64,000 nt of DNA from Gerris lacustris (Eukaryota > Arthropoda > Insecta > Hemiptera > Gerridae): contig OX578281.1 in the NCBI GenBank assembly GCA_951217055.1, forward strand, positions 10,012,447 through 10,076,446. The letters run 5' to 3'. The notes beneath the pieces were generated by a model. The model was not told where the DNA came from. It made no database searches and saw only the letters and a program-made list of their open reading frames with translations. Position numbers and translations under genes: made by a program. Every line of letters begins with the position of its first letter. The stretch's first letter is position 1. This document shows positions 24,301-33,175 of the stretch, one piece after another.

Positions 24301-25761
24301 GCGAGGTTTTTCTTACCTAATCTCATTTCTCATTCGAAGCTTCAAGCTTATCTTCAAAATGTCTGCTACTTGACATATATGGTAGATTTTTTTTGTCATT
24401 TTTAATTTTCTGTTTCAGTTGCCCGCTGGAACAACGTGGCAGATGCTGAGAGACAAGTGTCGTGATGCAGGTGACGTTAAATTTGCTGAAATGAGAGCCA
24501 AAGACACTGGAATCGTTCAGTTTGGATCACATTGGGATGCTCAGAGAGCTATTAGTATCCTTTTCAACCAGTATAAATGTTAAAAACTAACTTTTTCCTT
24601 TTTTAGTGAATGTGAAGATTTTATATAACTTTTACCTTATTACTTCCGAGTTTACAAGGAGTAGCAGAAGCCTTGTGATCAATCCCAAGATAATTAAAAA
24701 TGTGATATATTATAGATCAGAGAACATTTTTGGTCTCATTTCTGTCCTAAAATTCTTGTTCGATTCTGATAAAATTATTCCACTGTATTAGAAAAGAATG
24801 AGTTTTGGACATTTAAGGTGATTTGTCCAACAAACCACTGTCAGCATTTTTTCCTCCTTATTTTGTGCTTAGGAGGTTCCTCACCTGAGCCTACTAAAGG
24901 TTCTTTTTGGCAGTCTATCTTATTATCCATGTGACCATCTGTCCAGTGATAAAATATAATGTATCCCACTCTAGTCTTTATTCTAAAACGGTGTTTTAGT
25001 CTCCAGCAAGAAAACGTTAATTCTATGTTCACCTAGTGTAGTTAAAGACACCTACTTGATTAGTTGCATAAGCACTTTGGCAGGCCCAAGCCTTCCACAG
25101 GCAGTTGGCTGATGTAGCTTTCACCCTGACATCCACTTAATTATTTTCATAAGCACATTGGCTGGCCCAAGCCTTCCACAGGCAGTTGTTGATGTAGCGA
25201 CAGCCTGACATCCACTTAATTATGTAAGCACTTTGGTAGGCCCAAGCCTTCCAAAAGCAGTTGGCTGATGTAGCGACACCCTGACATCCACTTAATTATT
25301 TTCATAAGCACTTTGGCAGGCCCAAGCCTTCCACAAGCAGTTGGCTGATGTAGCGACACCCTGACATCCACTTAATTATTTTCATAAGCACTTTGGCTGG
25401 CCCAAGCCTTCCACAGGCAGTTTGTGCCACAGATTATTTAGGCCTTTAAGCAGCCAGGAAAAAAGCTACTGCCTAAACAACTGAAATGCTGCTCAAAACA
25501 GAGTATTTCTTCAATATGATCAGCTCGACACTTGATTTAGAAGCAGCTATGCTAAGATGTGTCAGCCCTTAGAACAAAAATTTATCTGTGGGGAGAGGTG
25601 CACCTAACTAAAATCTCATCTCCTAGTTTGACGAATAATATAATTTTTAGCTGTTAAGTGTCTACAATACAAACCTGTAAAGATTTTCCTTAACCTGGTG
25701 TTCAGACATGTTGGATGGCATTCGTGTTGACGGAAGAAGCCTGGACGTCCGCTTTTACTAA
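10566..25761 (+). CDS. rump: rumpelstiltskin / hnRNP M orthologue, three-RRM RNA-binding protein (11 exons)
   Basis: Joined exons: 10566-10600, 12705-12895, 17431-17585, 17906-18288, 18943-19151, 21541-21627, 22219-22365, 23773-23841, 23965-24152, 24419-24554, 25706-25761; 1656 bases, 551 codons plus stop, all introns GT-AG with matching phase. Layout: Arg/Asp-rich N-terminus (12-51), RRM1 (about 52-127, RNP2 VYVSNI, RNP1-like RGCGVIEF), a 24-Gly run plus RGG box (142-174), RRM2 (about 214-288, VFVANL, RGFGVIEF), a Gly/Ala/Ser-rich linker, and RRM3 (about 482-551, IVIKNLPAGTTWQMLRDK). AVQAISMF, GIGMGLGGNG and the short third RRM ending LDVRFY mark the hnRNP M/MYEF2 family; Drosophila Rump binds nanos mRNA and acts in localisation and splicing in nucleus and cytoplasm. 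The MMK start is the first in-frame ATG after the presumed start site. The linker is much shorter than the Met-Arg repeat region of vertebrate HNRNPM. Confidence 0.93.
10601..12704. other. rump intron 1
   Basis: About 2.1 kb with no exon seen. It contains a C run at 11375-11386, a tRNA-like B box on the minus strand (see 12000-12110) and a block with repeated atcac/gtgat motifs around 12150-12240. The overlapping 70- and 74-codon frames at 11570-11794 look like chance. Confidence 0.7.
12000..12110 (-). repeat. Possible tRNA-derived SINE head
   Basis: On the minus strand GGTTCGATTCCCTGTCG is a perfect pol III B box, with a T-loop-like setting, and a looser A-box-like stretch lies about 50 bases before it. 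No full cloverleaf can be drawn, so a SINE rather than a tRNA gene. Confidence 0.4.
12705..12895 (+). CDS. rump: rump exon 2 (N-terminal Arg/Asp region, RRM1 first half)
   Basis: Acceptor ttttcag, donor gtacga. Encodes DERERDRRRRNERD, then RGKRRGNRVYVSNIPYEY, the RNP2 strand and first helix of RRM1. Phase 2 in, phase 1 out. Confidence 0.93.
13144..13660. mobile_element. Fold-back family FB4, single-arm copy in rump intron 2
   Basis: From aatagtacattacgcgtcga to caatcgtagataaa; the same unit forms both arms at 34716-35291 and 35917-36495. Contains the short palindrome block around accaccctaggg and, on the minus strand (13306-13409), a 34-codon frame starting MRDLSDYDEYEENN and holding ELMSSLSKEKYELA, shared with the other copies. 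Confidence 0.85.
13690..13930. repeat. Dispersed repeat, copy 2
   Basis: Inverted relative of 4380-4640; shares gccaactaggcaaacaaac and aggcctagtggctta. Confidence 0.65.
13942..14983. mobile_element. piggyBac-like non-autonomous element with TTAA flanks
   Basis: TTAA at 13938-13941 and 14984-14987 flank an element starting CCCTTAATAACC and ending CAGTTAAGGG. Inside, the palindrome-like gttgcc(a/g)tatggcaac occurs three times (about 13960, 14303, 14840); the last two belong to a nested inverted pair with gctaggacattagcctta. No transposase frame seen. Confidence 0.65.
15262..17294 (-). pseudogene. 5'-truncated RTE-like LINE, antisense in rump intron 2, frameshifted
   Basis: Minus-strand pieces in order: VILPTFKKGNNRDCSNR and RGISLLSV (17293-17225), VLEMRLRNIVEPSLHE (to about 17140), then after an insert RRNRSVQDHIFTLRQI (16430), CFINLEKAFDKVPW (16345), GVRQGDILS, YADDLIII (catalytic ADD, about 16010), YKYLGTIFSSDG (about 15830) and the tail WFGHIVRMDNSRYP with GRRRITWED (15520-15400). 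Several frameshifts break it. The 3' end is an AGT microsatellite (15261-15281). ggggctcaattt flanks both ends (15250-15261 and 17295-17306), a 12-bp target duplication that fixes the edges. The RTE-type label rests on the tail motif and microsatellite end; a related clade is possible. Confidence 0.85.
16440..17136. mobile_element. TA-flanked insert carrying a 160-bp tandem repeat
   Basis: Splits the LINE between the codons for AGY and LRRNR; TA stands on both sides (16438-16439 and 17137-17138). Ends carry ttacgta and gacgtca motifs in inverted arrangement. Inside, a 160-bp unit starting (c/t)tctattaaaagctttttt repeats at 16591, 16751 and 16911 (about 2.7 copies). Tc1/mariner-type non-autonomous element is the best guess. 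Confidence 0.7.
17346..17407 (+). repeat. Hexamer array (TACTGA)n just upstream of rump exon 3
   Basis: Ten or so perfect or near-perfect copies of tactga, ending 24 bases before the acceptor of exon 3. Each copy contains ctgat, which matches the metazoan branch-point pattern CTRAY. Confidence 0.9.
17431..17585 (+). CDS. rump: rump exon 3 (RRM1 second half)
   Basis: Acceptor atttgtttag, donor gtaata. Encodes VGEVSYVEMFVDENDKPRG followed by CGVIEF, the RNP1 strand, and INGRKLVVKE, the last strand. Confidence 0.93.
17906..18288 (+). CDS. rump: rump exon 4 (24-Gly run, RGG box, RRM2 first half)
   Basis: Acceptor tttttttacag. DNDVERDKYGRIVR leads into 24 glycines in mixed GGN codons, then DRGGRGGGRDRDRD. 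RRM2 begins PRVFVANLDYNVDEKKL. Donor gtatgt is followed eight bases later by about 53 T. The minus-strand polyproline frame is a shadow. Confidence 0.93.
18298..18350. repeat. T homopolymer of about 53 bases
   Basis: Uninterrupted T from 18298 to 18350 in rump intron 4 starting 10 bases after exon 4. No target duplication was seen, so a retroposon tail is not shown. Confidence 0.85.
18584..18655 (-). mobile_element. Helitron 3' end remnant in rump intron 4
   Basis: On the minus strand it reads ATAGGAAACATAGCCACTAA ... GAGCCCTGCGCAG ... GCTAG followed by T, matching the 3' end of the Helitron at 41732-42315. The 5' end is not found. Confidence 0.6.
18943..19151 (+). CDS. rump: rump exon 5 (RRM2 second half, Gly-rich linker start)
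   Basis: Acceptor tttattctag. Encodes FGVIEFEHPVEAVQAISMF, SVRMDRVGDKG and GIGMGLGGNGAPLQDVA. The most diagnostic exon for the hnRNP M family. Confidence 0.94.
19465..20845. mobile_element. Fold-back element FB1, copy 2, split by a pogo-type element
   Basis: Arms 19465-19776 and 20579-20845 pair: agtccaggagatagcgtgca against tgcacgctatctcccggact. Shares gtccaggagatagcgtgca, tggtcggctaagttcgtctg and ttttggtgccttttaag with the other FB1 copies. Confidence 0.87.
19777..20578. mobile_element. pogo/Tigger-type element nested in FB1
   Basis: Starts CAGTAGAGTCTCGCTAATCC and ends GGATAAGCGAGACTCTACTG, with TA on both sides (19775-19776, 20579-20580). These are pogo/Tigger-class termini. Sub-terminal ccggac repeats follow. 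About 800 bp; an 88-codon frame inside has no recognised domain. Confidence 0.88.
20850..21540. other. Remainder of rump intron 5
   Basis: A/T-rich with T runs at 21333-21376; no exon or element recognised. Confidence 0.6.
21541..21627 (+). CDS. rump: rump exon 6 (linker)
   Basis: Acceptor tttattacag, donor gtaaga. Encodes RNLPSVQTPSQPPLASVAA then NSALTAAAL. Phase 1 at both ends. Confidence 0.88.
21694..22080. mobile_element. pogo-like motif-array repeat, copy 1 (rump intron 6)
   Basis: Begins TA-CAGTAGAACCTTGATAAC. The body is a string of variants of tcgtgttatcgaggtt about every 30-55 bases, nine or so in all. The right end present in copy 2 (47420-47846) is missing. Confidence 0.82.
22219..22365 (+). 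CDS. rump: rump exon 7 (Gly-rich linker)
   Basis: Acceptor tgttctag, donor gtaaat. Encodes GGLGGLGGVGGLMGAATND, SSLASSLVGSSALGGGN and AQLLSST. Phase 1 at both ends. Confidence 0.9.
22415..22608. mobile_element. Possible piggyBac-type short element
   Basis: Starts CCCTTTTGCTGCC and ends CAGCGAAAGGG, inverted, followed by TTAG; the left flank is TGCA, so the expected TTAA duplication is degraded or absent. Confidence 0.4.
22648..22805. mobile_element. 158-bp TA-flanked MITE
   Basis: CAGTGGAACCCAGTTTA at the left and taaaccgaggttccaatg at the right pair; TA stands on both sides. pogo/Tigger-like ends. Confidence 0.65.
23114..23330 (+). repeat. tRNA-derived SINE in rump intron 7
   Basis: A-box-like ctggtagatcattg and B box gggttcaattcccg are 40 bases apart, followed by a tail with ggttcatccagcatatcgat. 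Typical insect tRNA-SINE architecture. Confidence 0.65.
23339..23700. repeat. Tandem duplication (about 175 bp) of a small hairpin MITE
   Basis: agtcaaaagtgtggggacac ... tgtccccacacttttgacta occurs twice, at 23346 and 23521, each followed by the same tail with caagcaggtctgacccctcc. The duplicated part includes flank, so it arose after insertion. Confidence 0.85.
23773..23841 (+). CDS. rump: rump exon 8 (linker)
   Basis: Acceptor tttttccag, donor gtgagt. Encodes DVMGLRKQAAANLASRSGSL. Phase 1 at both ends; exons 6, 7 and 8 are all 3n and phase 1, so each could be skipped without a frameshift. Confidence 0.88.
23965..24152 (+). CDS. rump: rump exon 9 (Ser/Gly linker, first strand of RRM3)
   Basis: Acceptor ctctctag, donor gtaagc. 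Encodes a Ser/Gly-rich stretch with DFDSLSAALSGNNAFSSSG and ends DTIVIKN, the RNP2 strand of RRM3. Confidence 0.92.
24419..24554 (+). CDS. rump: rump exon 10 (RRM3 core)
   Basis: Acceptor ctgtttcag. Encodes LPAGTTWQMLRDKCRDAGDV and DTGIVQFGSHWDAQRAI. Donor gtatcc is weaker than the others in the gene. Confidence 0.92.
25055..25425. repeat. Minisatellite in rump intron 10, five units of 75-81 bp
   Basis: Units start aagca(c/t)(t/a)ttgg at 25070, 25151, 25226, 25306 and 25386; each has cccaagccttcca and ctgacatccacttaatta. Length varies through gain or loss of ttttca. Confidence 0.9.
25706..25761 (+). CDS. rump: rump exon 11, end of coding
   Basis: Acceptor gtgttcag. Encodes MLDGIRVDGRSLDVRFY and TAA. 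The last strand and end of RRM3 coincide with the protein end, as in hnRNP M. Confidence 0.93.
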
Positions 25762-27777
25762 AACCATCTTGTGGACTGTGAGTAGTCAGAAGGACTCATC
25801 ACTTCTAACGACTATTCATTTATTATTATTTTAATACCTGAACAAGCAAACAAAACAAATATCACCTAATATATTTATCATTTTTGTGCATTTTTTTAAA
25901 ATTTAATTTTGATGGACTTGAAACGAAAAAAAAAAAAAAGGTTTAAATCGTTTTAGATTCACTCGTTAGGTTTGTTTGTATTAACCTACTCAAAGTTTAT
26001 ATTTATTTCCGCTTTGTGAAAAAAGAAAAAGAAAACAAAAACACTTCTAAGTTGTCTAGTTCATAAAATCTTTTGAATAAAATAAAAGTTTGTAGTGGTT
26101 TATTGTAGTAGACATTGGAAAAAAAAAAAATCTCATCAAATCGTTTCTTCGAACATTGTCAATGTTTTGTGTTATTTCTTTTTTGAAATATTATGAATTA
26201 TAAGATAAGATTTATAATTTTTTATTTAAGACATTGTAGTGGTTGTATAATTGATTGTTTTCTGGATTGTTATATCTCACTCATTATTATTATTATTAAT
26301 ATTATATCTATCCATTGTCAGTCATTGAAATTTTGAATTTTTATTTGTAGGGTTGTTTTCATCTCCTTAATGACTCATTCAGAACTTAAATATTGACAAT
26401 TCTTATTTATTAAATAAATTTATATTTTAAATTTAGTGATTATAATGTAAATAACTTTTTAGTATTTTTTTTAGAATAGTGACATTCGTAAAGAAAAAAA
26501 TCTTTAACTTGTTTTCCCCCCATTGATAATTAACTTCGATGGTATTATAAATTCCCTTTAATCTTCATCGATAATACCCTAGTTCAATTAATAACTTGTG
26601 AATTCAATTTAATCGCTTGCTCAAAATTATATAAATTGTTTAGACCAAACCTGACTAACTCCGATGAGCGAGTTAATCTTTATTTCTAGGTCAATTTGTT
26701 GGACTCGGTCTTTCCCCCTTTAATTCTGTTCATTTTTTTCCCCATTTGTATGTATTTTTCTTATCTAAAGTACGAAGCAAACACTCTTCCTTAAAACTTG
26801 CAATAGGTAATTTATTTATATCGGCATGCTCGTTGCAGTATCAATCAAATTATTCATTAGTATTTAAATTGTTTAAGAGGTTTGTGATCTTTGAGATCTT
26901 GATTAATTCCTTTTATCGTGCTTACTATCATAAGGCTTTTCCTTTTTTTTTAGTCGTAATTATTTCCTAATTTATAAAGGAATTTATTTGTTTTTCATAT
27001 CTCGTTGGAATTATGTCAAAAAACTTTACGGCATAAGATATTCAGTCAAACTGTGTTTCCCGTTACCTCTGTGTCTTAAGTGTTCATATAGATTATTTTC
27101 TTTTTTTTCCGTTCCTTCAGTGAGATATATATCTGTAATTTCTTCTTTTGACTTTCTATTTGATTATGACATTTTGTAATCTGTTTAATTTTTTTTTTTA
27201 AATTAGCGTAGTCTAACTAGGCTAGCAACATTTTTTTTTTTTTGTCTCAATTTGTATTTTTGTTGATTTTCTTCTTTATTTTTTATTATATATATTTTTT
27301 AATAATTGTATATTTTGTTCAATGAAGAATTCCCAACTCTATAAAGAAATATGTGAAAAATATTAATCTTCAAAATAAAATGAAATTTAATCAAATATTA
27401 AACTTGCTAATGTTGTTGTCTCAGTCCTTTTTTTTATATATATTTTAGTGTGGTTTAAAATTTAAGTTTTTATTGATTTTATTTTAAAAGAAAGGAAGCT
27501 TATATCTTTTTTTTTACTCTTGGACATCAGTTTTGAGCCACAAATATTTTCTTGTAAAGAACCTGCAGTTTTGGAGTTAGACACCTACTTGTGTATTCTG
27601 AGTTTTCCACTTTTATATTATGCGGTGTTCGGTAAATTCAGATTTTACCTACTTTTGTTACTTTTTAAGTTGTTAAAATGCCTTGAAATAAATGATAAGC
27701 TATGGTTTTGATGATAAAAGAAATGCTAATATTTAATTTGTTGTTCATTTTTTTTCAGTGCTTTTTGTTTACATCTA
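25762..27777 (+). terminator. rump: rump 3' UTR and downstream T-rich sequence
   Basis: AATAAA-type signals at about 26078, 26412 and 27374 (aaaataaaatgaaa). No hairpin or element; small frames here lack any protein-like pattern. The end of the transcript is not decidable. Confidence 0.5.
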
Positions 27778-28576
27778 ATAGTCTAAGATCCGGTATAGGA
27801 AATATTTACCCTCATCTGTTATTTAATGATAATAAAGAATATATGTTAAAGAATTTAAAGATTGATACATCGCAAATAGGTTGCCCTAGCTAAATCGCGT
27901 ACCGATGATGTTAAATAATAAAATGTTAATTAACTTCCCCGATGTGTTATTTATGAAAATCGAACATTACCTGAGAGAATTCACCCCAAAGAATTCAAAA
28001 ATCAAGGGTTGCCTACTTTCCCTTCTGGCCAACTATGGAGTTGCCAGGTATAAACAGGTGAGTAAACGTAATTAATATATCCTCATCAGTTATTTTATTG
28101 AATTATATATCAAATGAAAGGTAATTTTATTCCCAATCCAACTGTATTAGGTTGCCTTATCAAAAAGTTGGTTGAATCTAAGGTTGCCTAGATTTTAGAT
28201 CTCAAATTTAGAATTTAAGGCAACCTTTAAAATTACCTTTCATTTGATATATAAATCGATTAAATAACTGATAAGGGTATATTAATTACGTTTACTCACC
28301 TGTTTATACCTGGCAACTCCATAGTTGGCCAGAAGGGAAAGTAGGCAACCCTTATTTTTTGAATTCCTTGGGGTGAATTCTCTCAGCTAATGTCCGATTT
28401 TCATAAATAACACATCGGGGAAGTTGAAACATTTTATTATTTAACATCATCGGTACGCGTTTTAGCTAGGCAACCTATTTGCGATGTATCAATCTATAAA
28501 TTCTCTATCATATATTCTTTATTATCATTAAATAACAGATGAGGGTATATATTTCTTATACCGGATCTAAGACTAT
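27778..28576. mobile_element. Fold-back element FB3 (800 bp, arms about 390 bp)
   Basis: tagtctaagatccggtata at the left pairs with tataccggatctaagacta at the right; the arms match with few differences to the centre near 28180. ggttgcc(t/c) or its complement occurs at least six times inside. No frame. Confidence 0.88.
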
Positions 28577-28986
28577 AAAGTTTAAATCATTCTTGTAACT
28601 TTTTTTTAACCATTTCTTCTATTATTGTTTTCTTTTGATTCCTGTACTTCTTAAGTCCTAATTTACTGACGACTTAGTAAGTTATTAAATAAATGACTAA
28701 ATTAGATTCTTCAAAGAGTGTTATGTGACTCATCGATGGTTTTCGTATCTGAAAATCCTCACCAATAGCATTGCTCCAAAATATGTTGAAGCTTGTTTCC
28801 ATATTGGTAAAGTTGTAAGTCTATTTCATTTGTTATCCTTCTGCAACCAGTTTTTTTTTTTTATTATGAATTTGTAACCAAGCACAGTAAAACCTCTTTC
28901 ATTCAGGTTCTGTTTTATTTATTCAACTATTCCTTTGTTTTGATAATATTCCTTTAGATATTATCCTTATGTATTTTCTATATTTA

Positions 28987-29735
28987 TGAGGGCCGTTTGG
29001 AAAGCAACCTCCGATTGGCTACTGTGCAGGAAGTAGTGGGAGTAGCTACGCAATTTTTGCACTGATGTACACGGCAGGTCAGTCTGCATCAAGCCGTGGT
29101 CAAGTGGAGGTCGTACGAGCGCCATTTTGGTTTTTATAGCATCTTGAAATCTGTGCTGCAATTTAAAAACCCTGCCAAATGCAAAGTGCGAGTTTTGAGT
29201 GAGTTCTGTGGTCCTTGGTGAGAATTTTGGGCACCCATCGAGCACAAAACTTCCGGTAACCTAACCTCTCTGTCACTACCTTGTATAACACAGTCATAGA
29301 AATCTGTGGAAATTCATTAGACATTCCGAAGTAGTGAAACGTAAATTTTCACAAACTTTTCCATAAATTTTATGAACGTCTCATCGGTGAATAATAATGG
29401 CCTACCACTTCTCTCTCTTAATCATGAATGTTTTTTCGTCCATTTGTAAATAAATGAACCCATTCACATGCAACTCCTTCACTTTTAACACTTGGTCCAT
29501 CACAAAGTTCTCGATGAATAGCTGCTGCCCACTATTGTTTTGCTGTAATGAAAACAAAACAACCTTATAACAGCCTGCACTTCACATTTGGTGGGGTTTC
29601 AATTGCAGCGCAGATTTCAAGATGCTTTTAGAAACCAAACTAGCGCTCATACGACATTCCCTCAACAATGGCGCCTCTAATCCCACTACTTACTGCACAG
29701 TGGGCAATCGAAGGTTACTTTCCGAATGGCCCTCG
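28987..29735 (-). mobile_element. mariner-like element with transposase N-terminal remnant
   Basis: Ends tgagggccgtttggaaagca and the inverse (tactttccgaatggccctcg) pair, and sub-terminal pairing continues for about 200 bases. On the minus strand near 29530-29380 it reads AAAIHRELCDG, VACEWVHLF and RSGRP with a stop between, the helix-turn-helix start of a mariner transposase. A TA precedes the left end; the right flank is degraded. Confidence 0.8.
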
Positions 29736-29739
29736 GATT

Positions 29740-30947
29740 ATCATTTTTATTTATTTTGTAAAATATACAGTCCGGCCTCCATTCAACGAAATTAGTGATT
29801 CCAGGTTTTTTTTTTTTAAATAAATAATAATGAGGGGTCCTGAAGGAGGAAAATTTTATCTCGTACCATTTTCACCCACTGCAAAGCTGCTTCATCTACG
29901 TCTTCATTTGAACCACTAGATCTTTTTTTAAAAAAAAAAATCTTCACTTTTGTATTGTTTAAATATTGAATCTCAGTTTTTTTTTAAAATTGAGACTGAA
30001 TTCGGAGATACTTCTTATTTCTTGATTCCTCTATCTGCGTCAATGAAAAGATTACTTTTTTCTGTAAGTGGTGTCTTTTCTTTTAGATATTAGTATGGTG
30101 AGTAAACTAAAAATTCCAAGAGCTTTTTAAATTTTGAAAATGAATTCCTAACTGAGACGACTTAAGAGATTTCTGTATGTTGTACAAAGATGATTCTGAT
30201 TCCACTTGAATGGAGGTAGAATTAGAGTGCTAGTGTAAGAAACTACTTAAAATGGTTCAAATAAATTAAAGAAATGCAAAAAACACCACCAATATTAATT
30301 CACAGAAAGTTGTTTGTTTGGATCTTTATCCTTATGTCTATGAATCTTGTTTGTTGTAAAGAAATTATTTTAGTTAAAAATCGTGGGTACATAAAAAATA
30401 TGTGTTGTATAGAGATTTTCGATGTACATAAGTTTGTTATAAGAAGTTCCTTGTAGACTGTATATACTCATTTTATTTTTTAATTAATAAGGAAAATCTA
30501 TGTATATACAGTGCACTGACTGATTGACTCTCGTCATTATATCTTTGGAACCATTGGACATATGATCATGAAATGTATGTTCCTCACCCCTTAGTTTTCT
30601 CGCTATGCATTCTTTTTATGATTCATAAATCTTGAATTTATGTTGAACTTTTAAAGTTTGTTTTCTTGTTTTTCTCACTATTTAACAAAATATAGATGTG
30701 CTCTATGTTTGACCCCCCTGGGTCTAATATAGTTATTATATATATTGAAAGATTGAGGTTTTACTGCATTATAATTTTCAAGGCATTATATTTATTATTA
30801 ATTTAAGACGGTGTCATTAAAAATGTTAATTTAGTGGTTTGTCTTTTTATGATTAGATTGCACAAGATGTGTTTGTTCAGATTTAGACTGGTTAGGAGTA
30901 GCTTCCGCTATTTTACTGTCGTAAGTAATTTATGATTTTTAATAGAG
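29740..30947. other. No gene seen
   Basis: A/T-rich with T runs at 29806-29816 and an A run near 29930. A small 60-codon frame at 30274 has no recognised pattern. Confidence 0.6.
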
Positions 30948-31283
30948 CAGTGCTTCCCCAACTGGTATGCGCCGAAATTTCATGCTTTGTTAAACAATGA
31001 TCAAAAGTTAGAAAAGTGTACGATTTACAACATGTATCTGTTTTTCCACATCAATCAATATAATATTTGTATCGAATTACAATATGATATCAGATGAGAT
31101 TTCCTAATCAAATTAAACACAGCATTTTCAGCTGTTTGCTGGTTATTTACTGCTGTACAATTACGATGATATTAATGTAATAAAAGTTTAATATCAGTCA
31201 ATCAGTGTGTCAAGTGTGCCACAGCTAAATATAGGTTGGGATTAGTGTGCCTTGATGACATAAAAAGGTTGTGGAAAACACTG
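30948..31283. mobile_element. hAT-type MITE
   Basis: CAGTGCTTCCCCAAC at the left pairs with gttgtggaaaacactg at the right. Flanks taatagag and aaatagag agree at 7 of 8 bases, an hAT-size duplication. Confidence 0.7.
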
Positions 31284-32097
31284 AAATAGAGGATATTGTT
31301 TTCTTGCTTTCTTCCTAATTACAGGTAATCTTGAGGGAGGATCCACTGGTAAAGTTTTACTTTTTTTAAGGCACTATCCTTTGATTTATTCTCCAAATGC
31401 TTGTTGCAAGTAAATTGAATCTAGTACATTCTCATACTTCATTTGCTTACATCCTTTTTTTTTTATTATGTCTCTACTATCTTAATTTTGTTCTTTTCCG
31501 AGGTAGCGCTTAACCACTTTTCTCGAATTCATTTATTTAATGCTGAGAATTGACTTTATGAGTTTACATTTTCAGGGAGATTTGTCTCGATTCTCTTAAA
31601 CATTGATCATATTTATTTTAAATGCAATATTAAAATAAGAATTTACTCTCGAATTCAATTTACTTGTGCGTTATGATTTTCACTGTTTAATCTAATCTAG
31701 TAATTTTCAACGTGGTTCGAAAGGTTAAATTTTGTGATCAGCATGTGTTGCTTTTCACAAATTTTTTATGTAATCCGTTCCGAGGACAATGTGTTTCACT
31801 AACTTTATAAGTAATCTGTTCCGAGGGCGATGTGTTTGCATTGGTTGCGCACAATAAGGAATAGAAGATTTTGATAGTGGATCATAAACTTTCTACTCTC
31901 TCCTAAATTATCCTCGTTGAATTGCCGCAGAGTATTATTATTTTTTTAAAATAAATTCACTCATCATTTTTCTATTTTGGTTTAAAATTTTGGATGTGTA
32001 CATCAAGCATATAAACTGTGTTTCAAAAGCCTTTTGATTTATTATAATATTGCTGTTTTGTCTGATAGGTAAATGTCTACTATATTATCTCTATTAA

Positions 32098-32520
32098 AAT
32101 ATTGTACCTAAGGTTGAGGTAGCGTATCTGGGGCATCATTTATAGAAATGAAAATAACTGGCACATATAATTAAAGTCTTTTCTGTAGATAGATCAAAAA
32201 TGCACCAATTATGGATACTTCTTTATTTCATAAGTTTTCTCTTATTACATTTTCCATCTTCAGTCCTCTATTTTGAGACACAGCTGTATACAGATTGATT
32301 TTGCGAATCTTGGGCGTATGTATCTGTCGTAGATTAACTGGGCTTCAGTGTAGCGTATCTAGTTTTTTCGAGAGAGTACGTAATTAAAAAGTATCCATAA
32401 ATAATACAATTTTTATCAATGTACAGAAACACTTTAATTATATGTGCCTTATATTTGTCAGTTTTTCCATTTCTATGCGTGATGCCCCAGAAACACTACC
32501 TCAATCGTTCTTAATATTTG
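32098..32520. mobile_element. Inverted-repeat MITE, arms about 120 bp
   Basis: ggttgaggtagcgtatctgg...gcatca at the left pairs with tgatgccccagaaacactac at the right; inner arms share aattaaagt and ggcacatataa. 31284-32097 and 32521-32990 show nothing else beyond a short A run. Confidence 0.75.
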
Positions 32521-32994
32521 CCTCTCCGTAAATTACCAAACAACATAGTGAAGGTGTTTGAGAGGCTAACCTAATTTTTCTAACAGCTTTTTTAGAGCCT
32601 TCTGAAGACTTATTGGAATTTTGAGTGTGAGGTAATCAAAATTTAGCGGTATTTGAAGGATTTTCTCCCCACTAACAGCTACTGTTTATTAAAGCAATTG
32701 TATTCCTTCTCTTTCAGTTTTAGCTTCTAACTTGTGCTCACGTTTATCAGCTTCTTGAACAGTCTGTAACAGACTAGTTTTTGACTAGTTCTTGAACAGA
32801 CTAGTTTTTGAAATGGTTTGCTCTTACAAAAAAAAAAAAAAAAAAACTTTTGTCCTATTGAGGACCTATCCAAATCCATACTAATGAGCAGACCAGTGTT
32901 TAAAAGAAGAAGAAGAAAAAAAATCAGGAAGGAATAAAAATTAATAATTAGCATAGAACTGAAGTAAATTTATTTAAAATTTCAAGGAAAGTTA

Positions 32995-33175
32995 TCATTT
33001 TTCAACATAATCACCGTTTAATGTAACAAACTCCTCCAAACTTGAAATCCTTTTTTTTTTTCAATTTGTTGACAGAAAATTCTATGCACTTCATCATCTG
33101 TCGAAAAGTTTTGACCTTTAAGATGTTCTTTTAACTTGGGGAAAAGCCAAAAGACTTTTGGCGTTGGTCTTTTGG
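32995..33175 (-). pseudogene. mariner transposase C-terminal remnant
   Basis: Minus strand reads LKEHLKGQNFSTDDEVH, then after a frame change LEEFVTLNGDYVEK and a stop. This is the end of a mariner-family transposase (FPKLKEHLKG ... NGDYVEK). No matching N-terminus nearby. Confidence 0.75.

Noticed and set aside
25055..25425. CRISPR-like array
   Set aside because: The units are contiguous 75-81 bp repeats with no unique spacers, in an intron: a minisatellite.
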